Notes under the pieces: generated by a model
Database searches by the model: none
What the model was told of the DNA's origin: nothing
What the model saw: only the letters and a program-made list of their open reading frames with translations
NCBI RefSeq assembly: GCF_900996245.1
Contig: NZ_CAAJGK010000033.1
Span: forward strand, 174,256-238,255
Length of the DNA: 64,000 nucleotides
Origin: Paraburkholderia sp. BCC1886
GTDB taxonomy: Bacteria; Pseudomonadota; Gammaproteobacteria; Burkholderiales; Burkholderiaceae
Direction: 5' to 3'
Part shown: positions 36,127 through 44,139 of the stretch, in pieces
Position numbering within the stretch: the first letter of the stretch is position 1
How the letters are laid out: the number at the start of each line of letters is the position of its first letter
Made by a program: the position numbers and the translations under genes

Positions 36127-36912
36127 ATGACCGAACAGACACTGTTGTTTGAGATCGATGAAGGCGTGGCGACGCTGACGCTGAACCGGCCCGAATCGAA
36201 GAACGCGATGAACATGCCGATGCGCGCCGCGTTGCGCGACGCGGTCTACGCAATCCGCCAGGACCGTTCGGTGCGCGCGGTGATCTTGCGCGGCGCGGGG
36301 ACGGCGTTCTGTTCCGGCGGCGACGTGCGCGGCATGGCGGTCGGGAGCGCGGAAGAAGGGCGCAATCGCATTGACGACCTGCATGGCTGGATCGCGCAGC
36401 TCGCCGATCTGGACCGGCCGGTTATCGCCGCAGTAGACGGCGTTGCGTATGGCGCGGGTTTCAGTCTCGCGCTCGTGGCGGACTTCGTGATCGCCAGTTC
36501 GCGTGCGCGTTTTTGCATGCCGTTCATGAAGGTGGGACTCGTACCCGATTGCGCGGCGTTCTATAGCTTGCCTCGCGTGGTCGGTCTCGCGCGGGCAAAG
36601 GAACTCGTTTTCACGGCGCGGGAAATCGGCGCGGACGAAGCGCGCGGCATGGGCGTGGTGCTCGAAGTGGTCGAGCCGGAAGCCTTGCACGCGCGGGCGG
36701 TGAGCATTGCACGCGCGCTCGCCGATGCTTCACCGGTCGCGTTCGGCTTGAGCAAGCGCGCGTTGAACCTGTCGCTAAACAGCGATCTGCGCACCATGCT
36801 CGAGCTCGAAGCCACTACGCAGGCGGTGGCGTTCACAACGGAGTTTCATCGCGAGGCAGTACAGCGTTTCCGCGATAAAGCCGCGCCTCTTTTCACCTGG
36901 CCCGCCGCATGA
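36127..36912 (+). CDS. Enoyl-CoA hydratase/isomerase family protein
   Basis: This 261-residue crotonase-fold protein has the oxyanion-hole segments RGAGTAFCSGGDVRGM near residue 57 and DGVAYGAGFSLALVADF near 104. The residue equivalent to the first catalytic Glu of crotonase (after the P of PEI) is Phe here, in RFCMPFMKVGLVPD, whereas an Asp is kept in GLVPDCAAFYSLPR. That pattern is seen in PaaG-type isomerases more than in hydratases, so isomerase or other crotonase chemistry is likely. It overlaps the next gene by four bases. Confidence 0.87.
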   Translation: MTEQTLLFEIDEGVATLTLNRPESKNAMNMPMRAALRDAVYAIRQDRSVRAVILRGAGTAFCSGGDVRGMAVGSAEEGRNRIDDLHGWIAQLADLDRPVIAAVDGVAYGAGFSLALVADFVIASSRARFCMPFMKVGLVPDCAAFYSLPRVVGLARAKELVFTAREIGADEARGMGVVLEVVEPEALHARAVSIARALADASPVAFGLSKRALNLSLNSDLRTMLELEATTQAVAFTTEFHREAVQRFRDKAAPLFTWPAA

Positions 36913-37778
36913 CGATCCACTACGACACCCTCAAGGCATGGCGCTTCGAGCCGCTCGAGCGCACCTATACGCCGCACGACGCTATCCTCTACAGCCTGGG
37001 TCTCGGCTACGGCATCGATCCCCTCGACGAGGACGATCTCGCCTACGTCTACGAGAAAAACCTGCGCGTCTCGCCCACCTTCGCAAACGTGCTGGGCTAT
37101 CCGGGTTTCTGGGCCAAGCATCCGGGGACCGGCATCGACTGGGTGAAGCTGCTGCATGGCGAGCAGACCTTGCGCATTCATAAGCCTTTGCAGGCATCAG
37201 CGACGGTGATCGGGCAGTCACGGGTGGCGCGTATCATCGATAAGGGTGAGGGCAAGGGCGCGCTGCTGCTGATCGAGCGCCGCATCACCGACAAAACCAG
37301 CGGCGAACTGCTGGCGACCGTCGAGCAGCTCAACTTCCTGCGCGGAGATGGCGGCTACAGCGCGAGCGGACAGCCGAGCGACGAGCCGATCGCCGCGCCG
37401 CTGCCGATCCCCGAGCGGGCGCCGGATGCGGTTTGCGACCTGCAAACGCGTCCCGAAGGCGCGCTGATCTACCGTCTTTCCGGCGACGATAACCCACTGC
37501 ACGCCGACCCCGCCACCGCACGCGCGGCGGGTTTCGACCGGCCCATCCTGCATGGCCTCGCTACCTATGGCGTCGCCGGCCACGCCGTGCTGAAGGTTGC
37601 GTGCGACAGCCGTCCCGAACGCCTCGCGATGCTTTATACGCGTTTCACCGCACCGGTCTATCCTGGCGAGACGCTGCGCACCGAACTGTGGATCGACGGC
37701 AGCGAGGTCCGGTTCCGCACCCGGGCGCTCGAGCGCGACGTCATCGTCCTGAACAACGGGCGCGCGGAAATCCGCTGA
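36909..37778 (+). CDS. MaoC family dehydratase (hydratase 2 type)
   Basis: This 289-residue double hot-dog protein matches (R)-specific 2-enoyl-CoA hydratase 2. The C-terminal hot dog holds the signature YRLSGDDNPLHADP, with the catalytic pair Asp193 and His198, then GFDRPILHGLATYG near residue 208. The length matches the hydratase-2 unit of eukaryotic MFE-2. With the MFE-2-like SDR at 32682 it gives a split MFE-2. It overlaps the crotonase gene as ATGA, so the two are translated together. Confidence 0.9.
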   Translation: MTIHYDTLKAWRFEPLERTYTPHDAILYSLGLGYGIDPLDEDDLAYVYEKNLRVSPTFANVLGYPGFWAKHPGTGIDWVKLLHGEQTLRIHKPLQASATVIGQSRVARIIDKGEGKGALLLIERRITDKTSGELLATVEQLNFLRGDGGYSASGQPSDEPIAAPLPIPERAPDAVCDLQTRPEGALIYRLSGDDNPLHADPATARAAGFDRPILHGLATYGVAGHAVLKVACDSRPERLAMLYTRFTAPVYPGETLRTELWIDGSEVRFRTRALERDVIVLNNGRAEIR

Positions 37779-37798
37779 ATTCTTCAAGGATCATCGTC

Positions 37799-38593
37799 AT
37801 GGCAAGAATACCTAAACCCATTCGCTCGGATATTGCTTACAGCACGCCGGATCATATTTCCGTGCGCGGCAAGGACTTGCCGAACGAGGTACTGGGACAC
37901 ATGAACCTCGGCGACTTCGCCTTCCTGCAACTCACGGGCAAGGAAGCGACGCCAAAGCAGTCGGCCATGTTCAATGCCATCCTCATTACGCTGGTCGAAC
38001 ACGGCATGACGCCGAGTGCGATCGCCGCGCGGATGACCTATGCGGGCGCGCCTGAATCGCTGCAGGCAGCAGTTGCGGCGGGTTTGTGCGGGCTCGGCTC
38101 GGTATTTGTCGGCAGCATGGAAGGCGCATGCCGGATGCTCTCGGAAGCCATGCCGGTTGCTTCCGGCGATATCGACCTGGAAGCGCTCGCGCGCGAGACA
38201 GTGGCGTCCTGTAAGGCGCGCGGCGTCGCGGTGCCGGGCATCGGGCATCCGCTGCACAAGCCGGTCGATCCGCGTACACCACGCCTGTTTCAGCTTGCGG
38301 TCGACAACGGCATGTCAGGCGACTACGTGAAGCTGATGCAACTGATCGGCCGCGAGGCAGAGCGCGTTTCGGGCAAGGCGTTGCCGATCAACGCAACCGG
38401 CGCGATCGGCGCAATCTGCGCGGAATTCGGCTTTCCGTGGCGTATTGTCAGAGGGTTCGGGGTGATGGCGCGCGCGATCGGGTTGGTCGGGCACATCATG
38501 GAAGAAGCCGAGCAGCCGATGGCCGTGGAGATCTGGCAGCGCGTCGAAGAGGAAGCGTCGCAGGGATTGCGCGAACGCGCGGCGGGGGCGTGA
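37799..38593 (+). CDS. Citryl-CoA lyase-like (short citrate synthase fold) protein
   Basis: This 264-residue protein is a short member of the citrate synthase superfamily, of the kind annotated citryl-CoA lyase. GIGHPLHKPVDPRTPRLF near residue 144 keeps the His of the GH motif. Where citrate synthases have the catalytic Asp in PNVD, this protein has LPINATGAIGAI near residue 202, so the Asp seems replaced by Thr. Cleavage or condensation of a branched hydroxyacyl-CoA is plausible but uncertain. The ATG at 37799 follows AAGGA; the upstream open frame is only a shadow of the MaoC gene. Confidence 0.8.
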   Translation: MARIPKPIRSDIAYSTPDHISVRGKDLPNEVLGHMNLGDFAFLQLTGKEATPKQSAMFNAILITLVEHGMTPSAIAARMTYAGAPESLQAAVAAGLCGLGSVFVGSMEGACRMLSEAMPVASGDIDLEALARETVASCKARGVAVPGIGHPLHKPVDPRTPRLFQLAVDNGMSGDYVKLMQLIGREAERVSGKALPINATGAIGAICAEFGFPWRIVRGFGVMARAIGLVGHIMEEAEQPMAVEIWQRVEEEASQGLRERAAGA

Positions 38594-38721
38594 AGAGCGG
38601 GGCTTGTGCTGATCCATGCGGATTAAGCAAATCCGAATCGGCGCTTAAAGAATCGCAACTGTGCAATGCAGCGCCGCAGGTTCATAGTCAATAAAACAGC
38701 TTCACATGACGAGACATCATC

Positions 38722-39573
38722 GTGCCGGAAACACCTGAAAACATCCTCGACTGGCTCGACAAATCGCAGACACTTCGCGACGAGATCACCGCCTTCCCCC
38801 TCGCCGCGATGGCCGCGACGCTCGACCTGCCCACCGAATCGGAAGCCGTTCCGCCGCTGTGGCACTGGCTCTATTTCCTGCCTGTATCGCCGCTTTCGGA
38901 AGCGGGTGCCGACGGGCATCCGAAGCGGGGCGGCTTCCTGCCGCCGGTGCCGCTTCCGCGCCGCATGTGGGCGGGCGGAAGGCTGACGTTTCATGCACCG
39001 CTGAAGGTCGGCGACAAGGCGACGCGGCAGTCGATAATTACGGGCATCGAAGATAAGACGGGTCGCACGGGCAGGCTCGTATTCGTGACCGTGCAGCATG
39101 AAATATCGGCTGGTGGCGAGCTGAAGATCGAAGAAGAGCACGACATTGTCTACAGGGACAATCCAGCCAAAGGCTCAGGCAACACGCCCGAAAAAGAGCC
39201 GGCGAAAGCGCCCTCCGACGACACGTTCAACCGCGTGATCGAGACCAGTGCGTTGTTGTTGTTCCGGTACTCCGCACTGACGTTCAACGGTCACCGCATT
39301 CATTACGATTATCCGTATGTCACGCAGGAAGAAGGCTATCCGGGACTGATCGTGCATGGTCCGCTGATCGCCACGCTGCTCGTTGATCTCGTGCGCCGCC
39401 AGTACCCCGGCACAACGCTCGCAAACTTCGCCTTTCGCGCGCTGCGGCCCACGTTCGCGCCGAATCCGTTTAGCGTTTGCGGCAAGGCGTCGGACGATGG
39501 CCGCACGCTCGAACTCTGGGCCAAGGACTACGACGGCTATCTCACCATGCGCGCGACCGCGACGCTGGCCTAA
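38722..39573 (+). CDS. FAS1-type MaoC dehydratase (itaconyl/mesaconyl-CoA hydratase-like)
   Basis: This 283-residue protein has an N-terminal FAS1-type dehydratase hot dog with LPRRMWAGGRLTFHAPLKVG near residue 78 and a C-terminal hot dog with FNGHRIHYDYPYVTQEEGYP near residue 188, then GLIVHGPL. The layout and length match itaconyl-CoA hydratase (Ich, PA0878 of P. aeruginosa) and mesaconyl-C4-CoA hydratase, which give (S)-citramalyl-CoA. The next genes are also of the families found in the itaconate operon. The start is a GTG with a weak site, 128 bp after the previous gene, so a new promoter may lie here. Confidence 0.82.
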   Translation: MPETPENILDWLDKSQTLRDEITAFPLAAMAATLDLPTESEAVPPLWHWLYFLPVSPLSEAGADGHPKRGGFLPPVPLPRRMWAGGRLTFHAPLKVGDKATRQSIITGIEDKTGRTGRLVFVTVQHEISAGGELKIEEEHDIVYRDNPAKGSGNTPEKEPAKAPSDDTFNRVIETSALLLFRYSALTFNGHRIHYDYPYVTQEEGYPGLIVHGPLIATLLVDLVRRQYPGTTLANFAFRALRPTFAPNPFSVCGKASDDGRTLELWAKDYDGYLTMRATATLA

Positions 39574-39598
39574 TTTCTTTTCCAAGAAGCACGACACG

Positions 39599-40762
39599 AT
39601 GCAAACCATTCAGGACGACCAGTTTCAGGACATCCGCGACGCCGTTCGCGATCTCTGTCTCGAGTTCAGCGGCGAATACTTTCGCAAGATCGATGAGGCA
39701 CGCGGTTACCCGGAGGCTTTTGTCGAAGCGCTGACGAAAGCCGGCTGGCTCGCCGCGCTCATCCCGCAGGAATATGGCGGCTCGGGACTCGGGCTGACGG
39801 AAGCCACCGTCATCATGGAAGAGATCAACCGCGCCGGCGGCAACTCGGGCGCGTGTCACGGGCAGATGTACAACATGGGCACGCTGCTGCGTCACGGCTC
39901 GAAGGAACAGAAGGATCGCTACTTGCCGAAGATCGCGAGCGGCGAGCTGCGCCTCCAGTCGATGGGGGTGACCGAGCCGACCACCGGCACCGATACGACC
40001 AGGATCAAGACCACGGCCGAGCGTCGCGGCGACCGTTATGTGATCAACGGGCAGAAGGTATGGATCTCGCGCGTCCAGCATTCCGACCTGATGATCCTGC
40101 TTGCCCGCACCACGCCGCTCGCGGACGTGAAGCGCAAGTCCGAGGGCATGTCGATTTTTATCGTCGACTTGCGCGAGGCGATCGGAAACGGCATGACCGT
40201 GCAGCCCATCCTGAACATGGTCAATCACGAGACCAACGAACTCTTCTTCGATAACCTCGAGATTCCCGCTGAAAATCTGATCGGCGAGGAAGGACAGGGC
40301 TTCAAATATATCCTCGACGGCCTCAACGCCGAGCGCACGTTGATCGCAGCGGAGTGCATTGGCGACGGCTACTGGTTCGTCGATAAAGTCACCGCCTACA
40401 CCAAGGAACGCGTGGTGTTCGGGCGTCCTATCGGGCAGAACCAGGGCGTGCAGTTCCCGATCGCCCGGTCGTTCATCAACGTGGAAGCAGCAAGCCTGAT
40501 GCGCTTCGAGGCGGCCCGCCGCTTCGACGCAAACCTGCCGTGCGGCGCGCAGGCCAACATGGCGAAGCTGCTCGCGGCCGACGCCTCCTGGGAAGCCGCG
40601 AACGCGTGCCTGCAGTTCCACGGCGGCTTCGGTTTTGCTTGCGAATACGACGTCGAGCGCAAGTTCCGCGAGACGCGTCTCTATCAGGTCGCGCCGATCT
40701 CGACCAACCTGATCCTGTCTTACGTGGCCGAACATATTCTCGGCCTGCCGCGGTCGTTCTGA
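39599..40762 (+). CDS. Acyl-CoA dehydrogenase family protein (atypical active site)
   Basis: This 387-residue protein has the acyl-CoA dehydrogenase fold: EYGGSGLGLTEATVIMEE near residue 60, QSMGVTEPTTGTDTTR near 120, and RVIFDNLE-like middle domain features. At the C-terminal position where canonical enzymes have the catalytic Glu in YEGT, it reads RLYQVAPISTNLILSYV, so that Glu is missing. PA0879 in the P. aeruginosa itaconate operon is of the same family and place. The reaction may be unusual, or the base may come from elsewhere. It lies between the hydratase and CaiB genes. Confidence 0.85.
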   Translation: MQTIQDDQFQDIRDAVRDLCLEFSGEYFRKIDEARGYPEAFVEALTKAGWLAALIPQEYGGSGLGLTEATVIMEEINRAGGNSGACHGQMYNMGTLLRHGSKEQKDRYLPKIASGELRLQSMGVTEPTTGTDTTRIKTTAERRGDRYVINGQKVWISRVQHSDLMILLARTTPLADVKRKSEGMSIFIVDLREAIGNGMTVQPILNMVNHETNELFFDNLEIPAENLIGEEGQGFKYILDGLNAERTLIAAECIGDGYWFVDKVTAYTKERVVFGRPIGQNQGVQFPIARSFINVEAASLMRFEAARRFDANLPCGAQANMAKLLAADASWEAANACLQFHGGFGFACEYDVERKFRETRLYQVAPISTNLILSYVAEHILGLPRSF

Positions 40763-40766
40763 CGCC

Positions 40767-41945
40767 ATGAGACCTCTCGAAGGCATCAAGGTCGTTACGC
40801 TCGAACACGCGATCGCCGCGCCGTTCTGCACCCGGCAACTCGCGGATCTCGGCGCACGCGTGATCAAGATCGAGCGTCCCGGAACCGGCGATTTCGCGCG
40901 TGGCTACGACGAGCGCGTGCACGGGCTGGCCTCGCATTTCGTGTGGACCAACCGGTCGAAGGAAAGCCTGTCGCTCGATGTCAAGCAGCCCGAAGCCGCG
41001 AAGATCCTCGACGCGTTGATCGCCGATGCCGACGTCCTGGTCCAGAACCTGGCACCGGGCGCTGCGGACCGGCTCGGCCTCGGTTACGACGCGTTGAGCG
41101 TGAAGTACCCGAAGCTGATCGTCTGCGATATCTCGGGTTATGGCGCGGACGGGCCGTATCGTGACAAGAAGGCTTATGACCTGCTGATCCAGAGCGAATC
41201 CGGTTTTCTCTCGATCACCGGCTCGCCCGGCGAGCCCGCCAAGGCGGGTTGCTCGATTGCGGATATCGCGGCCGGCATGTATGCGTATTCGAACATCCTG
41301 AGCGCGCTGCTGCTGCGGGGCCGCACGGGGAAGGGCTGCCGTATCGACGTCTCCATGCTTGAAAGCATGGTCGAGTGGATGGGCTATCCGATGTACTACG
41401 CCATCGATGGCCAGAGCCCGCCGGCGTTGTCGGGGGCATCGCATGCCACCATTTATCCGTACGGTCCGTTTCAGGCCGGCGATGGCAAGACCGTCATGCT
41501 CGGCTTGCAGAACGAACGCGAGTGGAAGCTCTTTTGCGAGCGCGTGCTGATGCAGCCGGCGCTTGCCACTGATCCTCGCTTCGATACCAATTCGAAGCGC
41601 TCGGCCGCGCGCGCCGAGTTGCGCGCGGTGATCCTCGAAGCGTTCAGCGAATTCACCGTCGCGCAGATTCTGCAGCGCCTCGATGAAGCGGGCATTGCCA
41701 ACGCGCAGATGAACACGCTCGCCGATGTCTGGGCCCATCCGCAACTCCAGGCGCGCGAGCGCTGGCGCAAGGTAGGGACATCGGCGGGAGAGATTGCGGC
41801 CTTGCTGCCGCCCGGCATGCCCGCTTCCTTCGATCCTCGCATGGACGCTGTGCCGGCGCTTGGCGAGCATACCGACGCCATCCTCGCCGAGCTTGGCTAT
41901 GCGCCGGAAGACATCGGACGCCTGCGTTCGTCCGGCGCCATTTGA
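40767..41945 (+). CDS. CaiB/BaiF (family III) CoA-transferase
   Basis: This 392-residue formyl-CoA transferase-like protein opens with PLEGIKVVTLEHAIAAPF and has ARVIKIERPGTGDFAR. The catalytic Asp138 sits in KKAYDLLIQSESG, and GCRIDVSMLESMVEW follows near residue 192. Family III enzymes exchange CoA between acids via an aspartyl-CoA anhydride. In P. aeruginosa the itaconate CoA-transferase (Ict, PA0882) is of this family and sits with a MmgE/PrpD and a CitE gene as here. It could therefore be succinyl-CoA:itaconate CoA-transferase or a citramalate/mesaconate version. It starts four bases after the dehydrogenase stop. Confidence 0.87.
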   Translation: MRPLEGIKVVTLEHAIAAPFCTRQLADLGARVIKIERPGTGDFARGYDERVHGLASHFVWTNRSKESLSLDVKQPEAAKILDALIADADVLVQNLAPGAADRLGLGYDALSVKYPKLIVCDISGYGADGPYRDKKAYDLLIQSESGFLSITGSPGEPAKAGCSIADIAAGMYAYSNILSALLLRGRTGKGCRIDVSMLESMVEWMGYPMYYAIDGQSPPALSGASHATIYPYGPFQAGDGKTVMLGLQNEREWKLFCERVLMQPALATDPRFDTNSKRSAARAELRAVILEAFSEFTVAQILQRLDEAGIANAQMNTLADVWAHPQLQARERWRKVGTSAGEIAALLPPGMPASFDPRMDAVPALGEHTDAILAELGYAPEDIGRLRSSGAI

Positions 41946-41962
41946 ACCTGAACGGACACACC

Positions 41963-43348
41963 ATGACCGCGATCATCGATCACCCGAGCCGCATGCTGGC
42001 GACCTTCGCCGCGCAACTTCGCTTCGACGACATCCCGCAGCACGTGGTCGAGCGCACCGTGAACCTGTACGTGGATTGGCTTGGGTCCACGCTCGGCGGC
42101 AAGGGCGCGCGGCCGGTGGAAAGCATCGCGCTGTTTGCGAGCCTGGCGGGCGCTGCCAACGGACATGGACCGGCCGAAGTGCTGATCGACCGCACGCGCG
42201 CCACGCCGTATTTCGCCGCAATGGTCAACGCAGCGGCATCGCATTTCGTCGAACAGGACGACGTTCACAACGGAGCGGTCTTCCATCCCGCGACGGTGGT
42301 TTTCCCGGTCGTGCTCGCGCTGGCGCAGGAACTGCACGCGTCGGGACGCGATCTGATCGCGGCGGCGGTGGTGGGCTATGAGGTCGGTATCCGCGTAGGT
42401 GAGTTCCTCGGCCGCTCGCATTACAAGGTGTTCCATACAACGGGCACCGCCGGCACCGTGGCGGCCGCCGCTGCGGCGGGACGCATGCTGGGCCTCACGC
42501 CCGTTCAGATGCTCGATGCGTTCGGCTCGGCCGGCACGCAAGCGAGCGGTCTATGGGAGTTCCTGCGCGATGCCGCCGATTCCAAGCAGTTGCACACGGC
42601 CATGGCGGCCGCGAATGGTCTCATGGCGGCAACGCTCGCAGCGGATGGCTTCAAGGGCGCCACGCGCATCCTGGAGGGCGAGAAAGGCATGGCCGCGGGC
42701 ATGTCGACCGATGCCAACCCGGCGCGCCTGACCGATCGTCTCGGCGAGCGCTGGACGGTCATCGAGACATCGTTCAAATATCACGCTGCGTGCCGTCATA
42801 CGCATCCGGCCGCCGACGCGTTGCTTGCGGTCATCGCCGAGCATTCGCTTCAGGCGGACGAGATCGAGCACGTGACCGCGCGCGTTCATCAGGGCGCAAT
42901 CGATGTGCTCGGCGCCGTGGTCACGCCTACAACAGTTCATCAGGCGAAGTTCAGCATGGGCACCGTGCTCGGGCTGGCGGCGTATCACGGGTACGCCGGC
43001 GTGCTTGAATTCGAAGGCGGCTATACGGCGGCGCAAATATCAGCGTTCCGCAAAAGGGTCGACATGGTGCTCGACGATGAAGTCGATCGCGCCTATCCCG
43101 AACGCTGGATCGGCAAGGTCACGGTGCGCACGAAGGACGGACGCGAGCTGGCCGGCCGTGTCGATGAACCAAAGGGCGATCCGGGCAACACCTTGTCGCG
43201 CGATGAAATCGCGACCAAGTTCCTGCGGCTCGTGAAGTTCTCGGGCGCGGCCACGGACCATGAAGCCGCACGGGTGCTCGAAGCGGCATGGGGTATCGCA
43301 TCGGAGGCGCAGGTGGGCGCGCTTTACGGCGAGAGCGTCGACGCATGA
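41963..43348 (+). CDS. MmgE/PrpD family protein
   Basis: This 461-residue protein belongs to the MmgE/PrpD family (2-methylcitrate dehydratase, cis-aconitate decarboxylase/IRG1, and many uncharacterised members). The typical FVEQDDVHNGAVFHPATVVF lies near residue 94 and KYHAACRHTHPAADALLAV near 273. The ATG at 41963 is chosen over a TTG at 41942. There is no prpB or prpC nearby, so a methylcitrate role is unlikely. Next to Ich-, Ict- and Ccl-like genes, an itaconate-forming decarboxylase or a C5-diacid isomerase is more plausible. It overlaps the CitE gene by four bases. Confidence 0.86.
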   Translation: MTAIIDHPSRMLATFAAQLRFDDIPQHVVERTVNLYVDWLGSTLGGKGARPVESIALFASLAGAANGHGPAEVLIDRTRATPYFAAMVNAAASHFVEQDDVHNGAVFHPATVVFPVVLALAQELHASGRDLIAAAVVGYEVGIRVGEFLGRSHYKVFHTTGTAGTVAAAAAAGRMLGLTPVQMLDAFGSAGTQASGLWEFLRDAADSKQLHTAMAAANGLMAATLAADGFKGATRILEGEKGMAAGMSTDANPARLTDRLGERWTVIETSFKYHAACRHTHPAADALLAVIAEHSLQADEIEHVTARVHQGAIDVLGAVVTPTTVHQAKFSMGTVLGLAAYHGYAGVLEFEGGYTAAQISAFRKRVDMVLDDEVDRAYPERWIGKVTVRTKDGRELAGRVDEPKGDPGNTLSRDEIATKFLRLVKFSGAATDHEAARVLEAAWGIASEAQVGALYGESVDA

Positions 43349-44139
43349 GTGCGCGCTCTTATCTTTTCGTTCCGGGCAACCGTCCCGAACGCTTCGAGAA
43401 GGCGCGCAACGCGGGTGCCGACGCGGTGATCCTCGACCTGGAAGATGCCGTGCAGCCGCAAGAGAAAGACCTTGCGCGCGAAACCGTGCTGGCGCATCTG
43501 GATCCGGCCCGGCCGGTGATCGTGCGCATCAACGCGGCCGATACCGCCTGGTTTTCTGCCGATGTCGCCGCGTTGTCCGGACACGCGGGCGTAGCGGGAA
43601 TCGTGTTGCCCAAGGCGGAAACACGCGAGCAGACCGACGCCGTGACAGCGCATGCGCATGGCGGCCTTGCGCTGTTGCCGATCATCGAGACCGCGCTGGG
43701 CATGGCTAATCTCGCGACGCTATGCGGTGCGCGCGGGGTGACGCGCATTCTCTTCGGTACGCTGGATTTCCAGATCGATCTGAACATTGAAGGCGACGGC
43801 GCCGAGCTCAATGCCTTCCGTTCGCAGATTGTGCTGGCCTCCCGACTTGCCGGTATCGATACGCCGGTGGACGGCGTATCGACCACGCTCGACGATGCCG
43901 CGCAGATCGAGCGCGACGCGCGACACGGCCGCCGCTTCGGTTTCGGCGCGAAGTTGTGCATTCACCCGAAGCAGGTCGCTGCGGTGCACGCCGCGTTCGC
44001 CTGGACACCCGAGGAGATCGTGTGGGCAACGCGGGTGCTGCAGGCGGTGGAGCAGAGTGCGAGCGCGGCGATTGCCGTGGATGGAAAAATGGTCGACTTG
44101 CCCGTGATCCTCAAAGCCAGGCGAATATCCGGCACGTAA
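43345..44139 (+). CDS. HpcH/HpaI (CitE-like) lyase, citramalyl-CoA lyase candidate
   Basis: This 264-residue TIM-barrel lyase of the CitE type has SYLFVPGNRPERFEKA at the N-terminus, AVILDLEDAVQP near residue 30, the substrate/metal region PIIETALGMAN near 114, and FGTLDFQIDLN near 137. CitE-like single enzymes cleave citramalyl-, malyl- or citryl-type CoA esters. After an Ich-type hydratase, (S)-citramalyl-CoA to acetyl-CoA plus pyruvate (Ccl, PA0883) is the best guess. It is the last gene of the itaconate-like module, and its ATGA overlap shows coupling to MmgE/PrpD. Confidence 0.86.
   Translation: MSARSYLFVPGNRPERFEKARNAGADAVILDLEDAVQPQEKDLARETVLAHLDPARPVIVRINAADTAWFSADVAALSGHAGVAGIVLPKAETREQTDAVTAHAHGGLALLPIIETALGMANLATLCGARGVTRILFGTLDFQIDLNIEGDGAELNAFRSQIVLASRLAGIDTPVDGVSTTLDDAAQIERDARHGRRFGFGAKLCIHPKQVAAVHAAFAWTPEEIVWATRVLQAVEQSASAAIAVDGKMVDLPVILKARRISGT

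Noticed and set aside
40476..41870. 464-codon minus-strand frame opposite the dehydrogenase and CaiB genes
   Set aside because: Antisense of two clear genes with no motif of its own.
41963..43348. Methylcitrate cycle (PrpD) role for the MmgE/PrpD protein
   Set aside because: No prpB, prpC or acnD gene accompanies it; the neighbours are of itaconate-operon type.
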